Assembly: GCA_014584575.1 (NCBI GenBank)
Contig: JACTMP010000032.1
Span: 1 to 64,000, forward strand
Origin: Chloroflexota bacterium
GTDB taxonomy: Bacteria; Chloroflexota; Anaerolineae; Promineifilales; Promineifilaceae
Direction: 5' to 3'
DNA: 64,000 bases
Part shown: piece after piece, positions 34,323 through 42,368 of the stretch
Layout: every line of letters begins with the position of its first letter
Position numbering within the stretch: position 1 is the first letter of the stretch
Position numbers and translations under genes: made by a program
The notes under the pieces: generated by a model
Told to the model about the DNA's origin: nothing
The model's input: the letters and a program-made list of their open reading frames with translations, nothing else
Database searches by the model: none

Positions 34323-34338
34323 CCAGCGCTCCACGCCA

Positions 34339-34887
34339 CTAAAGTAATGTTGCCAGAATACGGGCAATGTTCCAGGCGTCGTCATGGCCGCGATGGTGTG
34401 TACCATCCAGGGGCATTTTCAAGATGTGCAGAGCGCGGGACATGCCTACCTGCCGCCCCTTTGTGTGTTTTTCGGCAAACAGCTTTTTGGCATTGATGTG
34501 ATGCTCGCTGAAGGGATAGGGCACACCAAATGAAGTACACTGCCACTGGAACTGCTTGCGGTCATACTCGCCCCAACTAGCCCAGACCCGGCCTGACGAC
34601 TGATATTCTTCTTGCAACAACTGACACGCTTCCCAAAAGTGCATGCCCTGGTTGACATCGGCCTGGGTCAGCGTCGTGAGCCGGGTACAGAAGGGGCTGA
34701 CTTTGGAGAGCGACGGCCGTACCAGCACACTCCTTTTCCCTTCTGGCTGCTTTGTGGCCACATCCAGCCAACATAGCCCTATTTCAATGATCTCTGACTA
34801 CTCCCCCGGTGGCGGCGCGCCTTTCCAACAGGTAGATTCCACATCCACCACCAGTATCTTCTCGGCTTTAAACCAGTCAGCCAGCAT
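34339..34887 (-). pseudogene. DEDDh 3'-5' exonuclease interrupted by an in-frame amber codon
   Basis: Reading from ATG 34887 gives ILVVDVESTCWKGAPPPGE, then TAG at 34800-34798, then SEIIEIGLCWLDVATKQPEG and a complete C-terminal part. All DEDDh landmarks remain: DVES with Asp15 and Glu17, WASWGEYDRKQF with Asp, and THHRGHDDAWN with His and Asp. Relatives (KapD-like) have a Gln near the interrupted position, so one CAG to TAG change explains it. A GTG at 34761 could start a truncated protein lacking the DxE motif. The start overlaps folK by 11 nt. Confidence 0.8.
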
Positions 34888-35425
34888 GGTTATCATCCAT
34901 CGTGATGTCATCCCGTTTCCACAACGGCCGTCCTCCCATCTTTTCTTCCGCTTCTGCCACCAATCTTTCGGCCACATCTGTCAATTGTTCACCGGTGATT
35001 GGGTGAGGCATGTCCGGCAGCAGATCGGCGACAGGCACGGCTACGTGGGGGAATTTCAGCAGGTCAGGGTCAGGCAGGGGACGGACACGGCCGTCGCCAC
35101 CGTCATATTCGCCCACCAAATCACCATACAGGATGATGTCCGCATCAATGGTGCGCGGCGCGTTGGGGTCAGCCTGGCGCACCCGTTTCAGCTTCGTTTC
35201 GATGACGCCGATGACCTCTTGTTTGAGTTGGGTGGGGGTGAGAGAGGTGTGGAGGTGGACGGCCGTGTTCCAAAAGTTCGGCTGTTCCAACAAACCAACA
35301 GGCGCGGATTCATAGATGGGGGCTACGGCCGTGACATCACACATCTGCCGCAGCAGCGCCACCGCCGCCAGCAGGTTGCGCTCCTTGTCAATGTTAGAGC
35401 CGAGGGCGATCACGACGTGGGGCAT
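34877..35425 (-). CDS. folK: 6-hydroxymethyl-7,8-dihydropterin pyrophosphokinase
   Basis: The 182-aa enzyme has VVIALGSNIDKERNLLAAVALL and the signature PRTIDADIILYGDL. It activates the pterin for folate synthesis. It follows folB on the same strand, which makes the preceding product in the pathway. Its last codons overlap the interrupted exonuclease gene. The 35426-35464 spacer consists of GGTAAACGG words in both orientations. Confidence 0.95.
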   Translation of the reverse strand: MPHVVIALGSNIDKERNLLAAVALLRQMCDVTAVAPIYESAPVGLLEQPNFWNTAVHLHTSLTPTQLKQEVIGVIETKLKRVRQADPNAPRTIDADIILYGDLVGEYDGGDGRVRPLPDPDLLKFPHVAVPVADLLPDMPHPITGEQLTDVAERLVAEAEEKMGGRPLWKRDDITMDDNHAG

Positions 35426-35464
35426 CGGTAAACGGTAAACGGTGGTCGGCTAACCGATTACCGT

Positions 35465-35830
35465 TTACTGGAAGTCGGCGCGGGAGCGCTCGATCTCAAT
35501 GCCAACGGACTGGGCAAAGCGGAGCGCGGTGGGTTTTTCCACTCGTACCTGCACCGTTTCTACCAGCGGATTTGTCTCCAACACCAACCGGGCGATGTCT
35601 GTGACCAGTTTCTCCACCAGAAAATCAGACGATGCTTCCACATGGTCAATGATACGCTTGGTCGTGGTCTTGTAATCCACCGCATCGGCAATGTCATCCG
35701 AAGCCGCCGCCCGGCGAATATCGGCAAACATGACCACGTTTATAAGAATGTCTTGCTGCTTCACACGCTCTTCGGGATTGATGCCGATAATGCCGCGCAG
35801 CAGTAGGTCTTTAATGATGATTTTGTCCAT
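35465..35830 (-). CDS. folB: dihydroneopterin aldolase
   Basis: The 121-aa protein has the FolB pattern (DKIIIKDLLLRGIIGINPEERVKQQDILINVVM, then DAVDYKTTTKRIIDHVE, and RVEKPTALRFAQSVGIEIER). The active-site Glu and Lys are present. ATG 35830 is chosen because the frame further up runs into a GGTAATTG repeat. It forms a folate pair with folK. Confidence 0.93.
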   Translation of the reverse strand: MDKIIIKDLLLRGIIGINPEERVKQQDILINVVMFADIRRAAASDDIADAVDYKTTTKRIIDHVEASSDFLVEKLVTDIARLVLETNPLVETVQVRVEKPTALRFAQSVGIEIERSRADFQ

Positions 35831-35851
35831 GATGGGTAATTGCGTAATTGG

Positions 35852-35883
35852 GTAATTGGGCAATTACGTAATTGCCCAATTAC
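35852..35883. repeat. perfect 32-bp palindrome, GGTAATTG type
   Basis: GTAATTGGGCAATTAC (35852-35867) is followed directly by its reverse complement (35868-35883), with no loop. It lies between the lipase stop and folB and probably ends the lipase transcript. Confidence 0.8.
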
Positions 35884-35884
35884 A

Positions 35885-36715
35885 TTACAGATGTGCCTCC
35901 AGCCAGCTTGCCACATCTGCCAACATCTCCTCTTTGTGCAGATCGTTGTGTGATTCGTGGTAGCCGCCGGGGTAGATAATCAATTTTTTGTCTGGCTGTT
36001 TTACCTGGGCGAAGAATTTGCGGCTTTCGGCCACTTTTACCAGCCGGTCGGCGTCGCCGTGAATGAGCAGCAGCGGTGGTTGGAAATCGGCGGCGTGGGC
36101 CATGACCCAGGCGGCTGTGTCTACAAAAGCCACGGCCGCACCCGGCGAGCCTTTATCATGCACCAGGGGGTCGGCGCGGTAGGCTTCCACTACGGCCGTG
36201 TCCCGCGAAATAGCCGTCGTGTCCAATCCACTATCCATGCTCATATCTGGTTTGATCCTGGCCGATATGCGCGCCAGGAATGTGCGCGCCGGCGATAGGG
36301 TGAGTTGGCCGATGGCCGGGGCGGAAGCAACGACGGCCGTCAACCCATCCGGGTAATGCAGCACATAATCGAGCGTAATGCAGCCACCCATACTATGCCC
36401 AAACAGGAAAAACGGCCGTCCTGCCTCCTGCGCCTGCGCCAACTGCACCAAAGCGCGCAGCCCTTCGCGGAAGTCCGACCAATCCTTGATATAACCACGC
36501 TGACCGGGGGAACGGCCGTGACCCAAATGATCCAGGGCATAAATCACATACCCCCTGGGCACAAAGTGGTTGACCACATTCATATACCGTCCGCTGTGTT
36601 CCCCCAACCCATGCACAATCACCAATGTCGCCCGCGGCGGCCCATCTGGTCGCCACACCTGGTAATAAAGGTTCATATTCCCAGGCGCTGTAACTGTGCT
36701 TTCCTCGTGAATCAT
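35885..36715 (-). CDS. monoacylglycerol-lipase-like alpha/beta hydrolase
   Basis: The 276-aa protein has HGLGEHSGRYMNVVNHFVPRG, the nucleophile elbow FLFGHSMGGCITLDY and a terminal His in IYPGGYHESHND. This is the serine-aminopeptidase/monoglyceride lipase type. It would release fatty acids from monoacylglycerol or lysolipids. ATG 36715 follows AGGAGG. The 36716-36912 stretch upstream shows no gene. Confidence 0.88.
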   Translation of the reverse strand: MIHEESTVTAPGNMNLYYQVWRPDGPPRATLVIVHGLGEHSGRYMNVVNHFVPRGYVIYALDHLGHGRSPGQRGYIKDWSDFREGLRALVQLAQAQEAGRPFFLFGHSMGGCITLDYVLHYPDGLTAVVASAPAIGQLTLSPARTFLARISARIKPDMSMDSGLDTTAISRDTAVVEAYRADPLVHDKGSPGAAVAFVDTAAWVMAHAADFQPPLLLIHGDADRLVKVAESRKFFAQVKQPDKKLIIYPGGYHESHNDLHKEEMLADVASWLEAHL

Positions 36716-36912
36716 GTCTATTCCTCCTGCCCTCAATTAAAGCAACAACCGGCTAACGTGCAACACCGCTTGTAATCCTCTCATAAGAATTTGTTTAACA
36801 AAATGTCATCAGACCAGGCCATACTTGTTATAACTTATGTGGAAGCAACAACTTGTCTGCAAGAATTATCCCAATATCGTTATATCCCCTGTAAAAGTGT
36901 GAGGTTGGCGAC

Positions 36913-37905
36913 ATGTTAATTAAGAAAAGAAGTGGCATTGAGATTCCCTCATCAGAAATTACGCCCAAACACCTGTACCTGTCACGGCGGCAGTTTATGA
37001 CCGGGGCGGCTATTGCTGCCACTACCGGGCTGTTGGCCGCCTGCGGCGCCGGCAGCCAGACAGACGAGGCAAGTACGGCCGTAAGCGAAAGTGGCAGTGC
37101 AAATGTTTATACCCCCAGCGCCACCACCGACGAATTAGGCGACCCCCTGAACACTTACGAAGAAATCACCAACTACAACAACTACTACGAATTCAACACC
37201 ACCAAAGACGGCCCGGCGCGTCTGGCCAAAGATTTTCCCACCTCCCCCTGGCAAGTGGAAGTGAGCGGCATGGTGAGAAATCCTAAAACCTACGCCATCG
37301 AAGATTTGCTGAAATTCGACCAGGAAGAGCGCATCTATCGCCTGCGCTGTGTGGAGGCGTGGTCAATGGTCATCCCCTGGATGGGTTTCCCCCTGGCCAA
37401 ACTGCTAAATGAAGTGGAACCCACATCGGACGCTAAATTTGTCCGCTTTGAAACCGTCTATGACCCTGACAACATGCCCGGTCAGCGTGGCCGTATGTTC
37501 CCCTGGCCTTATGTGGAAGGGCTGACAGTTGAAGAAGCGATGAACGACCTTACCTTGTTATCCACCGGTCTTTATGGGGAAACATTGCCGCCCCAAAACG
37601 GCGCGCCGATTCGCCTGGTGGTGCCCTGGAAATATGGCTTTAAGAGCATCAAAGCCATCGTCAAGATTGAACTGGTGGATTATATGCCCACCTCCCTGTG
37701 GATGGAGTCAGCGCCCACCGAATATGGCTTTTTCGCCAACGTCAACCCCAATGTCAACCACCCGCGCTGGTCGCAGGCCAACGAGCGGCGTATTGGTGAA
37801 CTGGGCCGCCGCCCCACCCTCATGTACAACGGCTATGAGGAGCAGGTGGCCCATCTCTACCCCGACCCGGACTATGATACCAACCTGAAGCCGCGTGGCT
37901 CATAA
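36913..37905 (+). CDS. msrP: MsrP-like molybdopterin methionine-sulfoxide reductase
   Basis: The 330-aa protein begins with a twin-arginine signal ([23 protein letters not shown] at 25-26) whose end also looks like a lipobox (Cys44). It continues as a sulfite-oxidase-fold protein with the molybdenum ligand Cys in [17 protein letters not shown] (about residue 145). MsrP repairs oxidised methionines outside the membrane, taking electrons from MsrQ, whose gene follows. An anchored MsrP is a less common variant. Confidence 0.92.
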   Translation: MLIKKRSGIEIPSSEITPKHLYLSRRQFMTGAAIAATTGLLAACGAGSQTDEASTAVSESGSANVYTPSATTDELGDPLNTYEEITNYNNYYEFNTTKDGPARLAKDFPTSPWQVEVSGMVRNPKTYAIEDLLKFDQEERIYRLRCVEAWSMVIPWMGFPLAKLLNEVEPTSDAKFVRFETVYDPDNMPGQRGRMFPWPYVEGLTVEEAMNDLTLLSTGLYGETLPPQNGAPIRLVVPWKYGFKSIKAIVKIELVDYMPTSLWMESAPTEYGFFANVNPNVNHPRWSQANERRIGELGRRPTLMYNGYEEQVAHLYPDPDYDTNLKPRGS

Positions 37906-37912
37906 CCTGGGA

Positions 37913-37956
37913 AATTGAGATATGGGGATATTGACCAATATCCCCATATCTCAATT
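37913..37956 (+). terminator. perfect 21-bp hairpin between msrP and msrQ
   Basis: Arms 37913-37933 and 37936-37956 are exact reverse complements with a 2-nt loop. It lies just after the msrP stop and could reduce msrQ expression or stabilise the msrP message. No T-run follows. Confidence 0.7.
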
Positions 37957-37969
37957 ACAGATACCTCTG

Positions 37970-38629
37970 ATGACTCCAATAACAGAAAAGATGTCCAACA
38001 TGCGTAAACTTGACCGCAAAACGACCACCCAGATTTTGCGGGTGAGCGCCCATGTTCTGTCGCTTTATGCGCTGGCGCTGTTGATGCTGGATTATTATCG
38101 TAACGACCTGGGTGCAGACCCGGTGCGAGAGATATTGCTGCGCACGGGTGAACCGGCGCTGGTGCTGCTTATCCTCTCGCTGGCTATCACCCCTCTCACC
38201 ATCCTGTTTGGCTGGAAACAACTGCACCCACTCCGCCGCATTTTTGGTTTGTACGCTTTCCTGTATGTGGCGCTGCATCTTCTCACTTTTATCTGGCTGG
38301 ATTATGGCCTGAACCTGGCCTATATTTTGGACGGCATCCTGGAACAAAACTTTGTGCTGGTTGGTTTTGCCGCTTTTGTGCTGCTGCTGCCGCTGGCGGT
38401 TACCTCCAACAAGTGGTCACAACGCAAGCTGGGCAAAAAGTGGAAAACGCTGCACAAGCTGGTTTACATCATTATTTTGCTGGCGTTGATTCATTTTTGG
38501 TGGCTGGTGAAAAATGTGTATTACATGCCATTTTTGTATTCGGCTATCGTCACCATCTTGCTGCTTATCCGCTGGCAGCCGGTGAAGCAAAAGGCGCTGC
38601 GGTTTCAGCGCTGGTACCGGAGTCGGTAA
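37970..38629 (+). CDS. msrQ: MsrQ-like haem-binding membrane subunit
   Basis: The 219-aa protein has six hydrophobic segments of the ferric-reductase-like domain (HVLSLYALALLMLDYYRNDLG, GEPALVLLILSLAITPLTILF, FGLYAFLYVALHLLTFIWLD) and conserved His in AFLYVALHLL and LHKLVYIIILLALIHFWW. It carries electrons from the quinone pool to MsrP. The start may be ATG 37970, or 37991 or 38000; none has a strong ribosome-binding site. Confidence 0.9.
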   Translation: MTPITEKMSNMRKLDRKTTTQILRVSAHVLSLYALALLMLDYYRNDLGADPVREILLRTGEPALVLLILSLAITPLTILFGWKQLHPLRRIFGLYAFLYVALHLLTFIWLDYGLNLAYILDGILEQNFVLVGFAAFVLLLPLAVTSNKWSQRKLGKKWKTLHKLVYIIILLALIHFWWLVKNVYYMPFLYSAIVTILLLIRWQPVKQKALRFQRWYRSR

Positions 38630-38732
38630 TCCGTAATCCGTAATTTGTAATCGGACTTCGGATTACGGGTCATGGGTCACGGCCTACGGTGCGTTGGAAC
38701 ATTCAGACGGGCAAGGCGTATAGAGTGCAGTT

Positions 38733-38786
38733 AACGGCCGTACCCCTGGCAACATTCTCCTGACACGCTGGGGGTACGGCCGTTTT
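38733..38786 (+). terminator. terminator built from two ACGGCCGT copies
   Basis: AACGGCCGTACCCC (38733-38746) and GGGGTACGGCCGTT (38771-38784) form a perfect 14-bp stem with a 24-nt loop, and TTTT follows. It ends the msrPQ transcript just before the next promoter. Confidence 0.75.
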
Positions 38787-38792
38787 CCTTGC

Positions 38793-38822
38793 TTGACAAT
38801 CCCTCTGGAAATTGCTTAGAAT
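38793..38822 (+). promoter_or_regulatory. promoter of spoVS
   Basis: TTGACA (38793-38798) and TAGAAT (38817-38822) are 18 nt apart. An untranslated leader of about 60 nt follows, with CTTGGAGG before the ATG. Confidence 0.8.
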
Positions 38823-38889
38823 TCATTATCCTGGATAATGGTTTCAGGAAATCAGTGTTCTTGTACCCTATAGTTCTTGGAGGCCCTTC

Positions 38890-39156
38890 ATGAGTGTTAT
38901 CAAAGTTTCTGCACGTTCTCGAACCGCCGCTGTAGCTGGGGCCGTTGCGGGTGTCATCCGCGAATCCCAAAAAGCTGAAGTCCAGGCGATAGGCGCTGGC
39001 GCTGTCAATCAGGCACTCAAAGCCATTGTCATCGCCAAAGGTTATCTGGCTGAGGAAGGAGTTAACGTTGTATGTGACCCATCTTTTGTAGATGTGAGCA
39101 TTGATGGACAGGAGCGAACCGCTATTCGCATTGTAGTTGAACCGCGCAATCAGTAG
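38890..39156 (+). CDS. spoVS: SpoVS-family protein
   Basis: The 88-aa protein matches SpoVS over its whole length (IKVSARSRTAAVAGAVAGVIRE, then VQAIGAGAVNQALKAIVIAKGYL and a terminal FVDVSIDGQERTAIRIVVEP). In Bacillus it is a small nucleic-acid-binding Alba-like protein needed for sporulation. Homologues in non-sporulating phyla have no settled role. It has its own promoter and terminator, so it is a single-gene unit, likely well expressed. Confidence 0.93.
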   Translation: MSVIKVSARSRTAAVAGAVAGVIRESQKAEVQAIGAGAVNQALKAIVIAKGYLAEEGVNVVCDPSFVDVSIDGQERTAIRIVVEPRNQ

Positions 39157-39186
39157 TTTAGCAAACAATACAACGGCCTGTATTGG

Positions 39187-39216
39187 GGGACTCGTGAAAC
39201 AACGAGTCCCTTTTTT
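39187..39216 (+). terminator. intrinsic terminator of spoVS
   Basis: GGGACTCGT (39187-39195) and ACGAGTCCC (39202-39210) form a perfect stem with a 6-nt loop, followed by six Ts. Confidence 0.9.
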
Positions 39217-39239
39217 ATGCGCGAGAGGAGGCGATGCTA

Positions 39240-39869
39240 ATGAAAATAGCCATCATTGGCACAGGAAGTGTGGGGCGGGCCTTGGGTGTGGGTTGGGCGC
39301 ACAAAGGGCACACCGTTATCTTTGGTTCGCGCCAACCGGCAGAAGTGAAAGTGCAGCAAATGGTTGCCGTAGCGGGGAATGGCGCATGGGCGGCGCTGCC
39401 GGACGCGGCGGCGGCGGCAGCAGAAGTGGTTGTGCTGGCTGTGCCGGGCACGGCCGTAACCAGTACCGTCCCCACTCTGGGCGACCTCAACGGTAAGATC
39501 GTGGTAGACGCCACTAACCCCATCGCTCCCGGTTTGCAATTGGCAGTCGGCCACACCACCTCCGGCGCCGAACAGGTAGCCGCGCTGGCCCCCGGCGCGC
39601 ATGTGATCAAAGCGTTCAACACCACCGGCGCAGAAAATATGGCAAACCCCATGTATGGTGGCGAACCGATTACGATGTTTATTTGTGGAGATGATGCAAC
39701 GGCAAAAACGGCCGTAGCCCAACTGGCGCAAGACCTGGGCTTTGAGGTAGCCGATGTGGGCAACCTGGACAAAGCGCGCCTGTTAGAACCTATGGCATTG
39801 GTGTGGATTACCCTGGCGATGCCCCAGGGCATGGGGCGTAACATCGCCTTCAAACTCGTCCGCCGCTAA
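39240..39869 (+). CDS. NADPH-dependent F420 reductase-like oxidoreductase
   Basis: The 209-aa protein has the N-terminal Rossmann motif (MKIAIIGTGSVGRALGVGWAHKGHTVIFGSR) and the family's IVVDATNPIAPG and VIKAFNTTGAENMANP segments. Homologues reduce coenzyme F420 with NADPH, but many members act on other substrates, and no F420 genes are seen here. I choose ATG 39240 because AGGAGG then has suitable spacing; ATG 39234 would be too close. Confidence 0.85.
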   Translation: MKIAIIGTGSVGRALGVGWAHKGHTVIFGSRQPAEVKVQQMVAVAGNGAWAALPDAAAAAAEVVVLAVPGTAVTSTVPTLGDLNGKIVVDATNPIAPGLQLAVGHTTSGAEQVAALAPGAHVIKAFNTTGAENMANPMYGGEPITMFICGDDATAKTAVAQLAQDLGFEVADVGNLDKARLLEPMALVWITLAMPQGMGRNIAFKLVRR

Positions 39870-39921
39870 GGAAGCGCAAAATTTGACCCTGCCCCACCAG
39901 GATGATAGAATTCCGCCCGTT

Positions 39922-39994
39922 GCCCTCATCGTCTAGGGGACCAGGACGTAAGCCTTTCAAGCTTAAAACCGGAGTTCGAATCTCCGTGAGGGCA
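39922..39994 (+). tRNA. tRNA-Glu (TTC)
   Basis: Acceptor GCCCTCA/TGAGGGC, D arm with CGTCTAGGGG, anticodon loop CTTTCAA and T arm CGGAG-TTCGAAT-CTCCG fit tRNA-Glu. CCA is not encoded. Confidence 0.95.
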
Positions 39995-40012
39995 CAGGCA
40001 AGAGAGAAAAAG

Positions 40013-40039
40013 GCCACAAGTGTAGCTTGTGGCTTTTTT
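40013..40039. terminator. bidirectional terminator after tRNA-Glu
   Basis: GCCACAAG (40013-40020) and CTTGTGGC (40026-40033) form the stem, with six Ts after it and an A-run before it. It can serve the tRNA and the convergent gene at 40043. Confidence 0.88.
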
Positions 40040-40042
40040 ATT

Positions 40043-40984
40043 TTAATTGGAAGCATACGCTGCCTGCCGGTTGCGGCGGCGGGCCAGTTCGCTGGTGTAC
40101 TGTCGGCCCAGCGTGGCAGCATGTTGGCGCGCCCAGACTGTCAGGTGCGTACTGCCGGTGGGCGGGGTGTCCACATAGAGCAAATCGGCCATCAGCCCTT
40201 CAATTTCCTCGCGGGTGATCAATACATCGTTGACCAACCGGCCCACCACCTGCCCGGTGATAAAACCGAGGGAAGGGGGAATGGGGAGCAACGGCCGTTT
40301 CACGCCAATGATCGTGCCCAGCGTTTGCACCAATTCCCGATACGTAAACGTTTCCGGGCCAATGGCATTGAGGATGATGTTTTCAGCTCTGTCCCCTTGT
40401 TCCACTGCCAGCCGCGCCAGATCATCCACATAAATCGGCTGCACACGATACTGCCCATCGCCAAACAGGCCAAACACCGGGAATTTGCGCAACATCCAGG
40501 TGATGTTGTTGATAAGAATGTCCTCTTTGCCAAACAACACCGTTGGCCGCAAGATGGCATAAGAGAGACCGGTATCTATCAGCGCCTGCTCCAAAACGGC
40601 TTTACCCTGAAAGTATTCCAGCGGCGAATCCAGGGAGGGATTGGTGATGCTCACATGCACAAGGCGCTGTACACCGGCGGCTTTGGCTGCCTGGAACAGG
40701 GCAATGCTGTTTTGCACAGCGTCGGCGTGTTTGAACGTTTGATGGTTGAAACGTACCCAGTACGTGTTGTACAGCACCGATACCCCTTGCAACGATTCCG
40801 CCAGTTGCGCCGGATTGTCAAAATGAAAGGGGCGGGCGGGGATACGGCCGTGAAACATATTTTCCCGATCCACCGAATTTGTGAGCGTCACCACCTGTTT
40901 GCCCTGGGCCAGCAAGCGGTGGGCAATGTACTTACCAGAGTAACCAAACGCGCCGGTAACGGCATGGGTTGTGTTTTTAGACAT
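40043..40984 (-). CDS. NAD(P)-binding NmrA/NDUFA9-like protein
   Basis: The 313-aa protein has the extended SDR start (THAVTGAFGYSGKYIAHRLLAQGKQVVTLT) with the GxxGxxG motif. It continues with VSVLYNTYWVRFNH and LRPTVLFGKEDILINNITWMLRKFP, typical of atypical SDRs such as NDUFA9-like and NmrA-like proteins. The YxxxK catalytic pair is not obvious, so it may bind nucleotide without catalysis. The upstream GbsR regulator starts on the same strand. Confidence 0.8.
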   Translation of the reverse strand: MSKNTTHAVTGAFGYSGKYIAHRLLAQGKQVVTLTNSVDRENMFHGRIPARPFHFDNPAQLAESLQGVSVLYNTYWVRFNHQTFKHADAVQNSIALFQAAKAAGVQRLVHVSITNPSLDSPLEYFQGKAVLEQALIDTGLSYAILRPTVLFGKEDILINNITWMLRKFPVFGLFGDGQYRVQPIYVDDLARLAVEQGDRAENIILNAIGPETFTYRELVQTLGTIIGVKRPLLPIPPSLGFITGQVVGRLVNDVLITREEIEGLMADLLYVDTPPTGSTHLTVWARQHAATLGRQYTSELARRRNRQAAYASN

Positions 40985-41040
40985 GGTTTACCTCCATAAA
41001 AATTGGCAATTGATAATTGGCAATTGGCAATGGCCAATGG

Positions 41041-41571
41041 CTACTGATTCCCAAACAAGCGCGAGAGTGTCCCGGAGCGCAGGTTGTCCAGCGCAATGAG
41101 CATCGCCACCAGATTGTCCAGACTGCCAAAAAAGTCTTGAATGTTGGTCATGCGCTGCTGGTAGAACACGGCCGTGTCTGCATCCACCGCCAGCGCCTCC
41201 GGCGAACGCGCCAGTTCCAGACTCTCTCCCACCGCCCGCAGCGCCAGATCAAACTCCTGCTGTTCCCGCTCCCGCAACACACCACGAATCACTTTCCAGA
41301 AGTCAGTCTCGGCCGTGTAATAATCTTTGCGGTCGCCCACTTCCAGGTGTTTATGCACCATGCCCAAGCGTTCCAGAGTGCGCACATTAGTGCTGATTGC
41401 CCCCTTTGTGACCCCAACCTGTTCTACCAGATCATCTAGCGAAACGGGTTGGGGCGATAGGTAAATCGCGCCGTAAATGGCGCCCATCGCTTTGGGGAAT
41501 CCCCAAAAATGGCTGATACGGCTCATGCTTTGGATAAAATTTTGTCGGGCAACTGTTAACTGATCTTCCAT
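41041..41571 (-). CDS. GbsR/MarR-family transcriptional regulator
   Basis: The 176-aa protein has the GbsR-type winged helix (ISHFWGFPKAMGAIYGAIYLSPQPVSLDDLVEQVGVTKGAISTNVRTLERLGMVHKH) and a helical dimerisation tail. It likely controls itself and the downstream NAD(P)-binding gene, using the palindrome upstream (41584-41617). The 41005-41040 spacer is another short-word repeat (TTGGCAAT). Confidence 0.9.
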   Translation of the reverse strand: MEDQLTVARQNFIQSMSRISHFWGFPKAMGAIYGAIYLSPQPVSLDDLVEQVGVTKGAISTNVRTLERLGMVHKHLEVGDRKDYYTAETDFWKVIRGVLREREQQEFDLALRAVGESLELARSPEALAVDADTAVFYQQRMTNIQDFFGSLDNLVAMLIALDNLRSGTLSRLFGNQ

Positions 41572-41583
41572 ACCACCTCATTG

Positions 41584-41617
41584 TATAATACGTTTAGTTT
41601 GAACTAAACGCATTATA
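41584..41617. promoter_or_regulatory. operator-like palindrome upstream of the GbsR gene
   Basis: TATAATACGTTTAGTT (41584-41599) and AACTAAACGCATTATA (41602-41617) pair at 15 of 16 positions with a 2-nt spacer. It ends 12 nt before the regulator ATG, and the palindrome contains TATAAT- and TATAAT-like boxes, so it probably overlaps the promoter. Confidence 0.75.
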
Positions 41618-41683
41618 TAAACATCGGCAGGGATGTCAAGGTCGTTTGGGCATTGGTGAATGTTGAACCGCAGATAGAGATGT

Positions 41684-42286
41684 CTAGCGCAGCCGGTGGC
41701 GCAGTGAGAAGATGGCGGCTTTTACTTCATCCAGACTGTCTACAAAGGTGATGTGTGGGCAGTCAGCCAGGAGGGCGGCTAATTCGCCGCGCATCTGGCG
41801 GCCGGAATTGATGTAGGCCAGCAGGTGGGAGTAAGCTGTTTCGCCTACTTTCTGCCGCAAGGGTTCGTTGTTTTTGAATTCATCGCGTGATCCCAACCCC
41901 AGCGGGGCAAAGGTGCGCCCCTCGTTGAACCAGACAATGGCGACACGGCCGTGCCGCGCATCATCCATAATCTCCATCATCGAAATGGCGGCAATCGTCG
42001 TCGGGGTAATCTCATAGATGCGCAATTTCGCTTCCTCGCGGGCTTGTTTTTCACGGGGGCCGTCAATCTCCCAGATGTAGTCACGGCCGTGTGTCGTCGG
42101 GTGAATTTGCGGGTCAAAATAAGACAACCCCAGTTCGTCCAGCCAGACCGCCAGCGGGTCCCGCCCCGGATTGCGGATCGGCCCTTCGGCTGTCTGGATA
42201 TTACACGCGCCGCCAGTAAACAGCGTTGGCTTTTGCCCCGCCTGCATCATTTCAGAAGTAATCAGTCTGGATGGGAATGCTGCCAT
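41684..42286 (-). CDS. putative nucleoside 2-deoxyribosyltransferase-like protein
   Basis: The 200-aa protein has TLFTGGACN near the start, then AVWLDELGLSYFDPQIHP, a Glu-rich REKQAREEAKLRIYEITPTTIAAISMMEIMDD, and VAIVWFNEG. The layout fits the nucleoside 2-deoxyribosyltransferase-like fold, with a Glu in SMMEI as nucleophile candidate. I recognise only the pattern, so the function stays open. The 42287-42368 spacer contains a CAAAGATGACGCAGATTTC word similar to the GxxExxY arms. Confidence 0.45.
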   Translation of the reverse strand: MAAFPSRLITSEMMQAGQKPTLFTGGACNIQTAEGPIRNPGRDPLAVWLDELGLSYFDPQIHPTTHGRDYIWEIDGPREKQAREEAKLRIYEITPTTIAAISMMEIMDDARHGRVAIVWFNEGRTFAPLGLGSRDEFKNNEPLRQKVGETAYSHLLAYINSGRQMRGELAALLADCPHITFVDSLDEVKAAIFSLRHRLR

Positions 42287-42368
42287 GTTTTTTCCTGAAA
42301 ATGATCAAAGATGACGCAGATTTCACCGATCACGAATTCCCGTTATCTTTGCAATCTGTATTGTCTAT

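Noticed and set aside
39902-40999. 365-codon plus-strand frame over tRNA-Glu and the NAD(P)-binding gene
   Set aside because: It runs through a tRNA and a terminator and is antisense to a gene with a clear Rossmann motif.
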